Below are positions 25,567-35,053 of a stretch of DNA of 59,220 bases, piece after piece (within the stretch, counting starts at the first letter, position 1; each line of letters opens with the position of its first letter). This DNA is from Acidobacteriota bacterium. GTDB taxonomy: Bacteria > Acidobacteriota > Terriglobia > Terriglobales > Acidobacteriaceae. The position numbers and the translations under genes were made by a program. The stretch spans positions 1-59,220 of the forward strand of contig JANYDG010000057.1 in assembly GCA_025359885.1 (NCBI GenBank), given 5' to 3'. The notes below the pieces were generated by a model. It did no database searches. It was not told where the DNA came from and worked only from the letters and a program-made list of their open reading frames with translations.

Positions 25567-26901
25567 ATGTATCGCAAACTGATTCTGCCCGCCTTGTTCC
25601 CCTTCGTTCTCCCGATGTGCGCTCAGGCACCTGCTGACCTCAAGCCCTCTGTCGAAGCCCAGCTTCCTACCCTCATCGAGGCCTACAAGGACTTCCACAG
25701 CACCCCTGAACTCTCTCACAGCGAAGAGCACACCTCCGCTAAACTTGCCACTGACCTTCGCAAACTTGGTTACTCCGTCACCGAGCATGTTGGTCTGTAT
25801 GCGGATGGAACCAAAGCCTGGGGCGTCGTCGCCCTTCTCGAAAACGGACCGGGCCCTCGCCTACTCATTCGCAGCGATATGGATGCGCTGCCAGTGGAAG
25901 AAAAGACCGGTGTTGCCTACGCCTCCACCGTGCACACGAAGAATCCAGATGGTCAAACGACGGGGGTCATGCATGCGTGCGGCCACGACATCCACATGAC
26001 CGTCTTGCTCGGCACCGCAAAAGAACTGGTTGAGCGCAAGAGCCAGTGGCACGGAAGCCTGATGTTGATCGGCCAACCCTCGGAGGAGACTATTGATGGT
26101 GCACGCGCCATGCTTGCCGACAACCTGTACAAGCGCTTTGGCAAGCCCGACTTCGTCCTGTCTGAGCACGACGACGGCGGTAGCGCAGCTGGCGACATCA
26201 CAATCAAGGGCGGACCGCTGATGGCCAGTTCGACCAGCATAGATGTCGTCATGCGAGGCGTCGGCACCCATGGCTCGCGTCCCGAGGGAGGCAAAGATCC
26301 GATCCTTCTCGCAGCCGAATTCGTTCTGCTGGCTCAAACCATTGTGAGCCGCCAGGTCGATCCCCAGCAGCCCGCTGTGCTCACCGTAGGCACGATTCGT
26401 GGGGGATTGAAACGGAACATCATCTCCGAGGAGGTTGATATGGGCTTAACCCTCCGCACCTCCAGTGAAGCCGTTCGCGATCAGATTATCGCTGCCGTTA
26501 GAAAGACGGCCGAAGGCGTGGCTGTGGCTTATAACATGCCCGTTGACCGTATGCCCACAGTCACCGTCAGCAAGACGGAGTTTGCGCCGGCAACCTTTAA
26601 CGATCCTGCATTCGCGGAGAGACTGACTCAGACCGCTGTCGCCGCGCTCGGTCCGGAGCACGTCCTGCCGTCGAAGTTCAAGATGGGAAGTGAAGATGTA
26701 GGGTTGTTTTCACTGGACGGCACCATTCCTGCTGTCATGTTCTGGATCGGTACCACGTCTCCGGAAAAACTTGCTGAGAGCGTAAGAACGGGTGTTTCGG
26801 TTCCCATGCAGCACTCGCCGCTCTTTGCCCCCGTTTACGAACCCACAATCCGCACCGGGGTTATAGCGATGACCTCAATGGCTCTGGATATTTTGCGCTA
26901 G
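25567..26901 (+). CDS. Secreted M20-family amidohydrolase
   Basis: The product is 444 residues from the ATG at 25567, beginning with a signal peptide (LILPALFPFVLPMCAQA). The M20 zinc site is seen as MHACGHDIHMTVLLG (Cys-Gly-His-Asp), GQPSEETIDGARAM with the catalytic Glu pair, and SEHDDGG. The dimerisation domain follows in the middle, then FKMGSEDVGLFS near the C-terminus. This is the aminoacylase/carboxypeptidase group (hippurate hydrolase-like), which cleaves acyl or amino-acid amides. The exported location suggests scavenging. A longer frame from 25471 is not conserved. Confidence 0.88.
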   Translation: MYRKLILPALFPFVLPMCAQAPADLKPSVEAQLPTLIEAYKDFHSTPELSHSEEHTSAKLATDLRKLGYSVTEHVGLYADGTKAWGVVALLENGPGPRLLIRSDMDALPVEEKTGVAYASTVHTKNPDGQTTGVMHACGHDIHMTVLLGTAKELVERKSQWHGSLMLIGQPSEETIDGARAMLADNLYKRFGKPDFVLSEHDDGGSAAGDITIKGGPLMASSTSIDVVMRGVGTHGSRPEGGKDPILLAAEFVLLAQTIVSRQVDPQQPAVLTVGTIRGGLKRNIISEEVDMGLTLRTSSEAVRDQIIAAVRKTAEGVAVAYNMPVDRMPTVTVSKTEFAPATFNDPAFAERLTQTAVAALGPEHVLPSKFKMGSEDVGLFSLDGTIPAVMFWIGTTSPEKLAESVRTGVSVPMQHSPLFAPVYEPTIRTGVIAMTSMALDILR

Positions 26902-26977
26902 CGCTCAAGATGGAGAGTCTGCAATGAGCAGCCGGGATGGCCATAAGTAGAGAGCACCTGAACTTGTTCGGCGCGGG

Positions 26978-27568
26978 TTATTGGTTTAATTCGGTAAGCA
27001 GCACCTTTGCCTTCAGGGCAAGGGTATGCGCTCCATCGACATCGCCCGTGCTCAAGGCTTCTCGCGCTTGCTTGAGAAACTCGTGGATTTGAGCCGCGGT
27101 CTTCAGCTCCGAGTCGCTGAGCGTGCGGGAAATCCCATTGACACCCTTTTCAATGGCATTGATCGAATCCATCGTTTCAGAGCGCAGGTCTCCTGAGGCT
27201 CCGCCTGAGAGCTCACCGATGGCACTGACGCTGGTAGGCGGAGCAGTGCTTGCGGCATCCTGCTGGGGAGCGGGCGGCGTTGTCGCCACGGGCGGCTTGG
27301 GACGCCGACGTGCTGGCTTCTTCACTGGCTCGGCTGGCGGGGCAACGGTATCGCCGGCGGTCGGCTTGGCTGTTTGCGGCTCACCGATCACAGGAGGCGG
27401 TAAATCTGCCTTAGAAACACTCGCCGGCTGGGGAAGGGGAGTGTCGATAATTGGAGGGGCAAGCGTCTGGGCCTGTGTCTTTGGGGCTTTCTTGTCGCAG
27501 CCCTGAGCGAGCAGCATCAATGGCAATATCCACCACAGCCATCCGGCGCTCTTGACCGAAATCCTCAT
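26978..27568 (-). CDS. Proline-rich lipoprotein, unknown, in NtrBC-like operon
   Basis: The product is 196 residues. The signal peptide ends in a lipobox (LLAQGC) with the modified Cys at about residue 24. Residues about 28-110 are Pro/Ala/Lys-rich and probably extended (PVKKPARRRPKPP). Residues 125-196 are helical and end in STGDVDGAHTLALKAKVLL, a helical-hairpin-like pattern. The start overlaps the histidine-kinase stop by four bases, so it is made with the kinase and regulator. A role as an envelope partner of the sensor is possible but only inferred from position. Confidence 0.75.
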   Translation of the reverse strand: MRISVKSAGWLWWILPLMLLAQGCDKKAPKTQAQTLAPPIIDTPLPQPASVSKADLPPPVIGEPQTAKPTAGDTVAPPAEPVKKPARRRPKPPVATTPPAPQQDAASTAPPTSVSAIGELSGGASGDLRSETMDSINAIEKGVNGISRTLSDSELKTAAQIHEFLKQAREALSTGDVDGAHTLALKAKVLLTELNQ

Positions 27569-29466
27569 CCTACCAACCCCTTTACGCTTTCCATTACCGT
27601 CGGCTGAGGATGCCGCCGTCCCCGGTCCGTGGCGGAGAGCGGTATTCGCAATTGGAACACCGAGCCATGGCCCAATTCTGATTGTACGTCGATACTTCCA
27701 TGATGCAACTGCAGAATGCGGTAAGTCATCGCCAGTCCAATCCCGCTTCCCCCTTTTTTCGTGGTGAAGTACAGGTCGAAAATCTTTTCTCGCAAGTCTA
27801 CTGAGATTCCATATCCCTGGTCCCTGACTTCAATGGTGCCCAGCCTCCCGTCTTCGCTGAGGCTTACTTCCAGATTGCCGCCGTCGGGCATAGATTGTGC
27901 TCCATTTTGCAGTACGTTAAGAATCGCCTGTTTGATCAGGTCCACGTCGACCTTGGCAATCAATGGACGTATCGGCATGTTGCTGGTCAGCATGACCTGG
28001 CGGGTAGACATCTCGGCCGCTGCCAGGGTCACGATGTCGGTAACGATTTCGCGCAGGTCGCACTCAACCAGCCGCACCTCTACAGGGCGGGAGAAGTCGA
28101 CCAGCGTCTGTACGACCCGATCGAGCCGGTGAATCTCGGAGTCAATGACTTCAAGGTGACGATTGGCTGGAGTGGCCGAGGTGCCAAGCTTGGTTTTCAG
28201 AAGTTCGAGGTGCACTACGATTGCATTGATGGGGTTTTTGACTTCATGGCCTACGCCAGAGGTTAGCCGGCCGATTGCCGCCATACGTCGAGAGAGCTCC
28301 AATTCGTTTTCAATGACTTCCACGGACTCCTGATCGTGCAGCGTCAAAAGGGCACCCAGACCCTGGCGCGAGCGATCATCATGAATGAAGTCCAGAGAAA
28401 CCTCCACCCGGTGACCGGCCTCGGTGACAATTTCTTCCTGGACCAGCGTCATACCCGCTTCCCAGGCGTCGCGAATCGTTTTGCCCAGCAGGGTGTTGCG
28501 ATCAAAAATGTCCTTTGCCTCCATGCCGAGGAGGACGTTCCTATCGACATTGAGGAAGCGCTTGACGGAGTTTGACACCAGAACGGCGCGGCCGTCGCCG
28601 GTGAAGAGCAAGATGCCGTCCTGGAGATTTCCGAGAACCTGGTCCAGGTTTTCCTTCAAGGCTGAGAAAACCTCCTCGACATTACGCATGCGCTGGCCGA
28701 TGCGCTCGATCTTGTTGGAGACGCGCATGACGGTGTCGGTCTCAACCTCGCCCTCTTCTGAATGCAGGTTTTCGGCCGTTGGAGTCCAGTAGTCGAGCTG
28801 CATATTGAGTTCTTCCATTGGCCGGAGAGCAAGATTGCCGAGCAGGAATGCCACGACAAGTGCGGTGAGCAGGGCGAGACCCATCAAGGTGAGCGCTGCC
28901 CTGAGCCACGGCTCGTAGAGGGCTCGGAGCAGGGTGGTGCGGACGCCGACGCGGACGGTGGCAAACAACTCTCCGTTGCGCTCGAGGGGCAGGACTACGT
29001 CATAGACCTGGGGCGGACCAAAGATGGTCTGCAAGAGCTGCACGGCATTGCTGTCGCGCAGTATCTGGTAGTTTGGCCGCGCGGGCAGCAGCTCATCCTG
29101 GCCCCCGGGGCCGGTCGTCAAGAGGGCACGGTTGCGGTCGTCACTGATGTTGATGTCATAGACGGTGGGCGAGTAGCGGTTGACCGAGTTGACCACTGCT
29201 GTCAACGCGGCGTTGTCGCGAACCGCCGCAGCTGCCAGACCGCGCAACTGAACCTCGTCGTTCGGATTGACCTTCTGATCTTTGAGGCCTGTTTCAAGCG
29301 CAAGTTGGAGCGCATAGCGAATCTGACGGGCGACGAGGACATTGTTGTCATACGACTGCTGCACGACGGCCTGCAGGAGCTGACTGACATAAACCAACGA
29401 CAAAACCGCTGTCACGAGAAAGACGAGGCTGGTGATAGCCAGAACAAGTTTGGTCTTGAGACTCAA
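27565..29466 (-). CDS. Membrane sensor histidine kinase, NtrB/ZraS-like
   Basis: The product is 633 residues. A first span at about 7-30 and a second at about 190-212 (ALTLMGLALLTALVVAFLLG) enclose a periplasmic domain of about 160 residues. A HAMP-like linker leads to a PAS domain at about 285-385 (LDQVLGNLQDGILLF). The HisKA motif is GVGHEVKNPINAI, with the His as phosphoacceptor. The ATPase domain shows NVLQNGAQSMPDGG and GGSGIGLAMTYRIL. It overlaps its regulator upstream and a lipoprotein downstream by four bases each, so the three are translationally coupled. Confidence 0.9.
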   Translation of the reverse strand: MSLKTKLVLAITSLVFLVTAVLSLVYVSQLLQAVVQQSYDNNVLVARQIRYALQLALETGLKDQKVNPNDEVQLRGLAAAAVRDNAALTAVVNSVNRYSPTVYDINISDDRNRALLTTGPGGQDELLPARPNYQILRDSNAVQLLQTIFGPPQVYDVVLPLERNGELFATVRVGVRTTLLRALYEPWLRAALTLMGLALLTALVVAFLLGNLALRPMEELNMQLDYWTPTAENLHSEEGEVETDTVMRVSNKIERIGQRMRNVEEVFSALKENLDQVLGNLQDGILLFTGDGRAVLVSNSVKRFLNVDRNVLLGMEAKDIFDRNTLLGKTIRDAWEAGMTLVQEEIVTEAGHRVEVSLDFIHDDRSRQGLGALLTLHDQESVEVIENELELSRRMAAIGRLTSGVGHEVKNPINAIVVHLELLKTKLGTSATPANRHLEVIDSEIHRLDRVVQTLVDFSRPVEVRLVECDLREIVTDIVTLAAAEMSTRQVMLTSNMPIRPLIAKVDVDLIKQAILNVLQNGAQSMPDGGNLEVSLSEDGRLGTIEVRDQGYGISVDLREKIFDLYFTTKKGGSGIGLAMTYRILQLHHGSIDVQSELGHGSVFQLRIPLSATDRGRRHPQPTVMESVKGLVG

Positions 29467-30863
29467 TCCCGCAGCCCTCCTGTCTCACGCAGATATTCAT
29501 ACTCCTTAAGTTTGTTGTGCAGCGTTTTGAGGCTTACCCCGAGCATCTCGGCCGCCCTGGTCTTATTCTGGCCGGTGAACTCCAGTGTGCGCAGAATGAG
29601 CAATCGCTCGCCCTCGCCGACCGTAGCCCCAACGCGTACCGAAATGCTGTTGGCATCTGTAGCTGGGGCGGCCGCCGACGGCGGGCGGCCAAATCCGGCG
29701 GGCAAATGCTCGATCTCAATGAGACCCAAGTCGGGCGCAAGGATGACGGCTCGCTCCATCAGATTGCGCAATTCGCGGGCATTGCCGGGCCATTCGTTCT
29801 GCTGTAACCGTTCCAGGACTGCAGTCGAAACTCCAGCCACATGCCGGCCATGCTTTTGGTTCATTTCTGAGAGCATAGCTGCCACCATATCTGGAATGTC
29901 CTCGCGGTGCTCACGCAGGGGCGGCATGTGAATATGAAAAACGTTTAACCGATAGAAAAGATCAGAGCGCAATTGGCCGTTCGCAACAGCATCTTCCGGA
30001 TTGCGATTGGTCGCAGCAAGCACGCGCACATCAACGTCTTGCTCGTTGCGCGCGCCGAGGCGGCGAAGTTTTCTTTCTTCGAGAACGCGGAGCAGCTTTG
30101 CCTGGGTGCCAATCGGCATTTCTCCCAGCTCATCGAGGAGTAGAGTGCCTGCCTCGGCAAGCTCAAAACATCCAGCGCGTCGCTCGACGGCACCGGTAAA
30201 GGCACCTTTTTCGTGGCCGAAGATCTCACTTTCCATCAGCGTTTCTGGAATGGCAGCGCAGTTTACGGCTACGAAAGGGCGCTGCTTGCGTTCGCTGAGA
30301 TCGTGGAGTGTGCGCGCGACGAGCTCTTTGCCGGTGCCACTTTCGCCGGTGATGAGGACGGAGACGTTGGAGGGTGCGATGCGTTCGATCAGGCCAAATA
30401 CTTCCTGCATGGGCTTTGAATGCCCAACGAGTGCGCCGAGGACGCCGCTTTGGCGCAACTGCCGGCGGGTAACCTCGAGCTCAAGTTCCGTATCGAGCTG
30501 GCGGGCGGCATTGGCGAGGATCGTTTTGAGGCGGGTGGGGTCGACAGGCTTCTGGATGAAGTCGTAGGCACCGAGCTTCATGGCATCGACGGCGTTTTCG
30601 ACCGAGCCCTGGGCGGTGAGGACGACGACGGCCATCTTCGAACCGGAATCTGTCAACTTCGAGAGGAGACCGAGGCCATCCATGCGGGGCATTTTGAGGT
30701 CAGTAACGACGATTGCAGGGTCCCACGCGAGGGATTTTTCGTAGCCCTCGACACCGTCCCTGGCGGTCTCAGTGCGAAAGCCCCAGCCGGAAATCAGCTC
30801 GGCCAGGCCCATCAGGGCATGGACTTCGTCCTCCACAATCAACACTTTGGTCGGTGTACGCAT
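29463..30863 (-). CDS. Sigma54-dependent response regulator, NtrC/ZraR-like
   Basis: The product is 466 residues. The receiver domain has VEDE and the phosphoacceptor Asp in VVTDLKMPRMDG. The AAA+ domain shows Walker A GESGTGKELVA, the sigma54-contact loop GAFTGA, Walker B LLLDELGEMP, and an arginine-finger region (QLRSDLFYRLNVF). The C-terminal Fis-type helix-turn-helix is GQNKTRAAEMLGVSLKTLHNKL. It activates promoters that use sigma54; no convincing -24/-12 site was found in this window. It is first in an operon with its kinase and a lipoprotein. Confidence 0.93.
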   Translation of the reverse strand: MRTPTKVLIVEDEVHALMGLAELISGWGFRTETARDGVEGYEKSLAWDPAIVVTDLKMPRMDGLGLLSKLTDSGSKMAVVVLTAQGSVENAVDAMKLGAYDFIQKPVDPTRLKTILANAARQLDTELELEVTRRQLRQSGVLGALVGHSKPMQEVFGLIERIAPSNVSVLITGESGTGKELVARTLHDLSERKQRPFVAVNCAAIPETLMESEIFGHEKGAFTGAVERRAGCFELAEAGTLLLDELGEMPIGTQAKLLRVLEERKLRRLGARNEQDVDVRVLAATNRNPEDAVANGQLRSDLFYRLNVFHIHMPPLREHREDIPDMVAAMLSEMNQKHGRHVAGVSTAVLERLQQNEWPGNARELRNLMERAVILAPDLGLIEIEHLPAGFGRPPSAAAPATDANSISVRVGATVGEGERLLILRTLEFTGQNKTRAAEMLGVSLKTLHNKLKEYEYLRETGGLRD

Positions 30864-31019
30864 CCTCTACCAGTATCCGCTGGAATTTTGCCCTGGGCCG
30901 GAGCCTGGAGAAAATTCATCTTGAAGCAATTAATTGACAGACTACCGTTCTACCACGTCGAGAGGTTTCATGAACTTCGAAACAGGACGAAACGCGGCGA
31001 AGGTGCGTAAACTACAGGC

Positions 31020-31343
31020 ATGTACGACTACGAAATTACAGTTACAGACACCAAAGCGCTGCTCGACGAGGGCAAGGCAAAGCTGATCGACGTGCGGGAA
31101 ATGTGGGAGTATCAGACGGCACACATCGAGGGGAGCGTTCTGATTCCGATGGGTGAGTTTGCCGGCCGCGCCCACCAGGAGCTTGACCCTGAGGAGCGGC
31201 TGCTGATCCTGTGCCACCACGGGGCGCGGAGCCTGAGCGTGACCAACTGGCTACGTCAGCAGGGGTATGAAACGGCACAATCCGTGGCTGGCGGAATTGA
31301 CGCGTGGTCGGCGATAGTTAACCCTGCAGTGCCGCGGTACTGA
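31020..31343 (+). CDS. Single-domain rhodanese-like sulfurtransferase
   Basis: The product is 107 residues, one rhodanese domain. It has the opening LIDVREMWEYQTAHIEGS, the active-site loop LCHHGARS with the catalytic Cys, and the closing QSVAGGIDAWS. The Cys loop supports sulfur transfer from thiosulfate or a persulfide to an acceptor in the cytoplasm. The closest architecture is GlpE or the C-terminal domain of MoeB/ThiF-type adenylyltransferases. It is divergent from the sigma54 regulator and 25 bases upstream of the DUF1080 gene. Confidence 0.9.
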   Translation: MYDYEITVTDTKALLDEGKAKLIDVREMWEYQTAHIEGSVLIPMGEFAGRAHQELDPEERLLILCHHGARSLSVTNWLRQQGYETAQSVAGGIDAWSAIVNPAVPRY

Positions 31344-31368
31344 GAATTCGTGTATACTTCTCGCGACC

Positions 31369-32163
31369 ATGAGCACACGACTTTCAAAACTCTTTGCACT
31401 TGCGGCATTGGTCTCGCTTGCCGCACCGCTGCTTGCCCAGGAACCCGCTGCCGCTCCGAAACCGGAAGACACGGAGATTTACGAGCCAGTGCCACCGGTG
31501 GTGACGCCGGGCACGACCAACGAGGCACCACCGTCGGACGCGATCATTCTGTTTGACGGGAAGAATCTGGACGAATGGGTTTCGGCGCAGGATCACACGG
31601 CTGCTCCGTGGCTGGTGCACGACGGGGTGATGACGGTGAGCAAGGCGCCTGGGTCGGGGAATATCGAGACCAAGCGGAAGTTTAACAACTATCAACTACA
31701 CGTGGAGTGGCGAATCCCGGAGAGCATTACCGGCAGCGGACAGGCGCGGGGCAACAGCGGCGTCTTCCTCGCCTCGACCGGGCCGGGTGATGCGGGTTAC
31801 GAGCTGCAGGTGCTGGACAACTACAACAACAAGACCTACACCAACGGCCAGGCCGGCAGCATCTATAAACAGGCGGTCCCGCTGGCAAATCCCAACCGCA
31901 AACCAGGTGAGTGGCAGACCTACGATATAGCCTGGACTGCGCCGGTCTTTAATGCAGACGGGTCGTTGAAGTCGCCGGCGTATGTGACGGTGTTTTTCAA
32001 CGGCATCCTGGTGCAGAACCACTTCGAGCTCTGGGGCGAGACGCGGTACATAGGCAAGCCTTTCTATAAGAAATTCGACTCAGCACCCATCAAGCTCCAG
32101 GCCCACGGCGACAAAAGCGAACCCATCAGCTTCCGCAACATCTGGGTGCGGGAGCTGAAATAG
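31369..32163 (+). CDS. Secreted DUF1080 (3-keto-disaccharide hydrolase-like) protein
   Basis: The product is 264 residues with a signal peptide (LFALAALVSLAAPLLAQE) followed by a short Pro/Glu linker. The DUF1080 domain opens with ILFDGKNLDEWVS, contains NSGVFLASTGPGDAGYELQVLDNYNN and ends with EPISFRNIWVREL. This is a concanavalin-like lectin/glucanase fold; some members hydrolyse 3-keto-glycosides. The activity of this member is unproven. It follows the rhodanese gene closely and could share its transcript. Confidence 0.85.
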   Translation: MSTRLSKLFALAALVSLAAPLLAQEPAAAPKPEDTEIYEPVPPVVTPGTTNEAPPSDAIILFDGKNLDEWVSAQDHTAAPWLVHDGVMTVSKAPGSGNIETKRKFNNYQLHVEWRIPESITGSGQARGNSGVFLASTGPGDAGYELQVLDNYNNKTYTNGQAGSIYKQAVPLANPNRKPGEWQTYDIAWTAPVFNADGSLKSPAYVTVFFNGILVQNHFELWGETRYIGKPFYKKFDSAPIKLQAHGDKSEPISFRNIWVRELK

Positions 32164-32370
32164 GTTTGGGTGGCCAACGGGTGCAGGTCGCCAGGCTACC
32201 CAATGAATTTAAAGCTTCGCCTCCTGGGAGTGGCGTGACTGAGAAGCTAACCCGGTTTCATTCCCGCAGACGAGCTAGACTTCGTGTGGTTACGGAATGG
32301 GCAGTCATGACCTTGGAGTGAGCCCGTCGACAAGGTGCAACCACCTGTAACTCCGTTTGGAGAGTTCTCC

Positions 32371-32670
32371 GTGTCAGCCGTTACGCGTCGCACATTTCTA
32401 GAGGCTTCGGCAGCGACCGCTGCGCTTGTCGCTGAGTTGCGAAGCAGTGTGGTTCCGCCAGATAACAGGCCTGATGCATTGGTGATTCCCGATCATGGCC
32501 TCGCTCCTGGTCCCTATCCACCAGACTGGACCTATGGAGATCGGTTTATGAAACTCATCGAGCAGGGTCGAAGGCCTTGCATTGTTCTCGAAAGTCGTTT
32601 GAGGGACGAGGACTATCTTCGATCCCGCGGAATCCAGAAACTGATTATGCTGCGTGATGTTGATCTCTGA
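32371..32670 (+). CDS. Small Tat-signal protein, unknown, possibly truncated
   Basis: The product is 99 residues from a GTG at 32371, with GGAGAG eight to twelve bases upstream. The N-terminus is a twin-arginine signal (TRRTFLEASAATAALVAEL). The rest contains PDHGLAPGPYPPDW and RPCIVLESRLRDEDYLRSRG. I do not recognise the family. Tat substrates usually carry cofactors and are far longer, so this may be the remaining start of a larger exported protein. It stands alone with 200-270 bases of non-coding DNA on each side. Confidence 0.45.
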   Translation: MSAVTRRTFLEASAATAALVAELRSSVVPPDNRPDALVIPDHGLAPGPYPPDWTYGDRFMKLIEQGRRPCIVLESRLRDEDYLRSRGIQKLIMLRDVDL

Positions 32671-32941
32671 GGATCGTTCTCACGGTCAGGGTTGACCCCA
32701 TCTGAGTAATTTGGGGAGACTGAGCCCCTGTGGAGACGAGATTTCTCCTGTTTGCGATTGAATTGTGAGAACCGAGCGAACGATTCCCGAAAGCGCTAAT
32801 TGAATTTATCGTGGTGGAGCGATCTCAATGACGAGGATCGGAAGCGGAAGAGCGCTTCGGAGTGCTTGCGGAGGAAGGTTCCGTCGTAATGCTGATCAGG
32901 TCAGGGTCTATACTTTCCCTTTGAAGCCAGAGGGAGTTCCC

Positions 32942-34330
32942 ATGTCATCCGCCATCGACTTCGCCCGCCAGCACCAGTCCCGTTTTCTCGAAGAACTGAA
33001 AGCCCTCCTGCGCATCCCCAGCGTCTCAACCGACCCGGCTCATAAAGCCGATGTGCGCCAGGCCGCTGAAGTCCTCGCCGCGGAACTCCGGCGCATTGGC
33101 CTCGAAAACGTCCGGCTCATTGAGACCGAGACCCCGGCGCATCCCGGAGGTCACCCCCTGGTCTATGCTGACCACCTCCACGCCCCCGGCAAGCCGACCG
33201 CCCTGCTCTACGGCCACTACGACGTCCAACCGCCCGACCCGCTCGACGAATGGCTCTCGCCGCCCTTTGAACCGACTGAGCGCAACGGCAACCTCTACGC
33301 GCGCGGAGCAGTCGATGACAAGGGCCAGATGTACATGCATGTCAAGGCTCTGGAATCTCTGCTGGTGGCGTACCAGGGCAAGCTTCCGCTGAATGTGCGG
33401 GTGATCCTCGAAGGCGAAGAGGAGGTGGGAGGGGAGGGAATTGCTACCTACGTCGCATCAAAACCCGCCGACCTCGCCGCCGACTTTGCGCTGGTTTCTG
33501 ATACTGAGATGTTTGCTGCCGGACTGCCAACGTTGTGTGTGGGCCTGCGCGGGATGATCTATACCGAAATTGAAGTGCGGGGCGCTAAGACTGATCTGCA
33601 CTCGGGAATGTATGGCGGCGCGGCTCCCAACCCCTTCGTCGCTATGGCCCAGATCATCGCCAGGCTCAAGGACGAGTCAGGCCACATCCTCATCCCAGGT
33701 CTCTACGACAGGATCATTCCGCCGAGCCCTGAGGAGCTGGCGGCCTGGGAGAGCCTGCCCTTTGACGAAGAGCATTATCGGAAGACTGAGGTCGGTTCAA
33801 GCGTATTGGTAGGGGAGGCGGGCTACACGGTTCTGGAGCGCACCTGGGCCCGCCCGACGCTTGACGTCCACGGCATCATGGGCGGCTTCACGGGAGTCGG
33901 CGCCAAGACCGTCATACCCGCCAAGGCAACAGCCAAGGTTTCGATCCGGTTGGTTCCTGGGATGACGCCGACTGAAACCTTCGCCCAGCTGAGCAGCTAT
34001 GTCCAGAGCATTCTGCCCCCGGGAGTGGAGGCTCAGGTTCGCCTGATTCACTCTGGCGAGCCATGCCTGATTTCGGTTGACAACCCCTATGTTCGTGCCG
34101 CGACTGCTGCTCTGCATGAGGTATGGGCCAAGGACACCGTGTTTATCCGGTCGGGTGGGTCGATTCCGATCGTGGGCGACTTTGCACGGCATTTGCATTT
34201 GCCCAGCGTGATGATGGGCTTTGGCCTGCCCGACGACAATCTGCATGCACCAAATGAGAAATTCCTGATCCGCAACTTCTACCTGGGTATCGAATCGATC
34301 ATCTGCTTCCTGGAACGGGTGGGAGCCTAG
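32942..34330 (+). CDS. M20-family dipeptidase
   Basis: The product is 462 residues from the ATG at 32942, with AGGGAG upstream; a longer frame from 32828 is not conserved. The metal site is seen as LLYGHYDVQPPDP (His and Asp ligands), then GAVDDKGQ with the bridging Asp, VILEGEEEVGG with the catalytic Glu pair, and DNLHAPNEKF. This is the dipeptidase/carnosinase-like branch, cytoplasmic because no signal peptide is present. It ends three bases before mobA, so the two are probably co-transcribed. Confidence 0.92.
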   Translation: MSSAIDFARQHQSRFLEELKALLRIPSVSTDPAHKADVRQAAEVLAAELRRIGLENVRLIETETPAHPGGHPLVYADHLHAPGKPTALLYGHYDVQPPDPLDEWLSPPFEPTERNGNLYARGAVDDKGQMYMHVKALESLLVAYQGKLPLNVRVILEGEEEVGGEGIATYVASKPADLAADFALVSDTEMFAAGLPTLCVGLRGMIYTEIEVRGAKTDLHSGMYGGAAPNPFVAMAQIIARLKDESGHILIPGLYDRIIPPSPEELAAWESLPFDEEHYRKTEVGSSVLVGEAGYTVLERTWARPTLDVHGIMGGFTGVGAKTVIPAKATAKVSIRLVPGMTPTETFAQLSSYVQSILPPGVEAQVRLIHSGEPCLISVDNPYVRAATAALHEVWAKDTVFIRSGGSIPIVGDFARHLHLPSVMMGFGLPDDNLHAPNEKFLIRNFYLGIESIICFLERVGA

Positions 34331-34333
34331 AGC

Positions 34334-34999
34334 ATGCGTGAGCTCCCTCAAGAGCACCTGGATTCTGCGGAGGGCTTTGTGCTTGCGGGGGGGCGATCCT
34401 CGCGCATGGGGGCTGATAAAGCGCTTCTGATGTTGGCAGGGAAGCCGCTGATTCAACTAGCGTTCGATTGCTTTTCTTCGGCTGGGATACCTGCCCGGAT
34501 TGCTGGTTCTCGCAGCCCGCTGGGCGCATTTGGCGAAGAGATTCCCGACACGTTTTCAAATGTCGGCCCACTCGGGGGCGTACATGCGGCAATCGCCGCC
34601 AGTGCTGCTGAATGGTTTGTCTTTTTGCCCGTGGATATGCCATTCATGCCTGGGTCGCTGTTGGACTGCCTGTTGCGCCGCGCGCGAATCACCGGTGCCC
34701 CGGTCACCGCAACTCAGGTAAACGGCCGGGTCGAGCCATTTCCTGTGGTGTTGCACCGCTTGGTTCAGGGTACTTTAACTGCGCATCTCGAAACGGGCCA
34801 AACTGCTTGCCACGCCGCCTGGCGATCCTTTGCTGCCGACGCAGCTACAGTGCCGGATGTGGTATCAGCGGAGGCTCTCGTTCAGGTTGGCCAATGTCAG
34901 CATGACCTGGGCCTGCCAGTGGCGTTGTGGTTTCACAGCGCAAACACGCCGGCGGACCTGCTGTATTTGAATCGGGTCTGCCGTATCTTCAAACCCTGA
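34334..34999 (+). CDS. mobA: Molybdenum cofactor guanylyltransferase
   Basis: The product is 221 residues. The nucleotidyltransferase motif FVLAGGRSSRMGADKALL is diagnostic of MobA, which attaches GMP to molybdopterin in the cytoplasm. GPLGGVHAAIAA and FLPVDMPFMPGSLLD complete the GTP and metal site, and RVEPFPVVLHR matches the substrate loop. Its start lies three bases after the dipeptidase stop, with GGGAG inside the end of that gene. A decayed molybdenum-hydroxylase subunit is present elsewhere in this window (15.7 kb), but no intact molybdoenzyme. Confidence 0.9.
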   Translation: MRELPQEHLDSAEGFVLAGGRSSRMGADKALLMLAGKPLIQLAFDCFSSAGIPARIAGSRSPLGAFGEEIPDTFSNVGPLGGVHAAIAASAAEWFVFLPVDMPFMPGSLLDCLLRRARITGAPVTATQVNGRVEPFPVVLHRLVQGTLTAHLETGQTACHAAWRSFAADAATVPDVVSAEALVQVGQCQHDLGLPVALWFHSANTPADLLYLNRVCRIFKP

Positions 35000-35053
35000 T
35001 TGAAATCGAAACGGTAGTTTCTTGCGGCGTCGATTCTCAATTAGTCTAAGAAC

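Noticed and set aside
25284..25577. A 97-codon minus-strand open frame between DUF6526 and the M20 hydrolase
   Set aside because: No ribosome-binding site, no motif, and its start lies inside the hydrolase gene.
28762..29931. A 389-codon open frame antisense to the NtrB/NtrC-like genes
   Set aside because: It spans the junction of two well-supported genes and encodes no recognisable domain.
30864..31019. A sigma54 promoter upstream of the rhodanese gene
   Set aside because: GG and GC pairs occur but not with the needed 10-base spacing; no convincing -24/-12 element was found.
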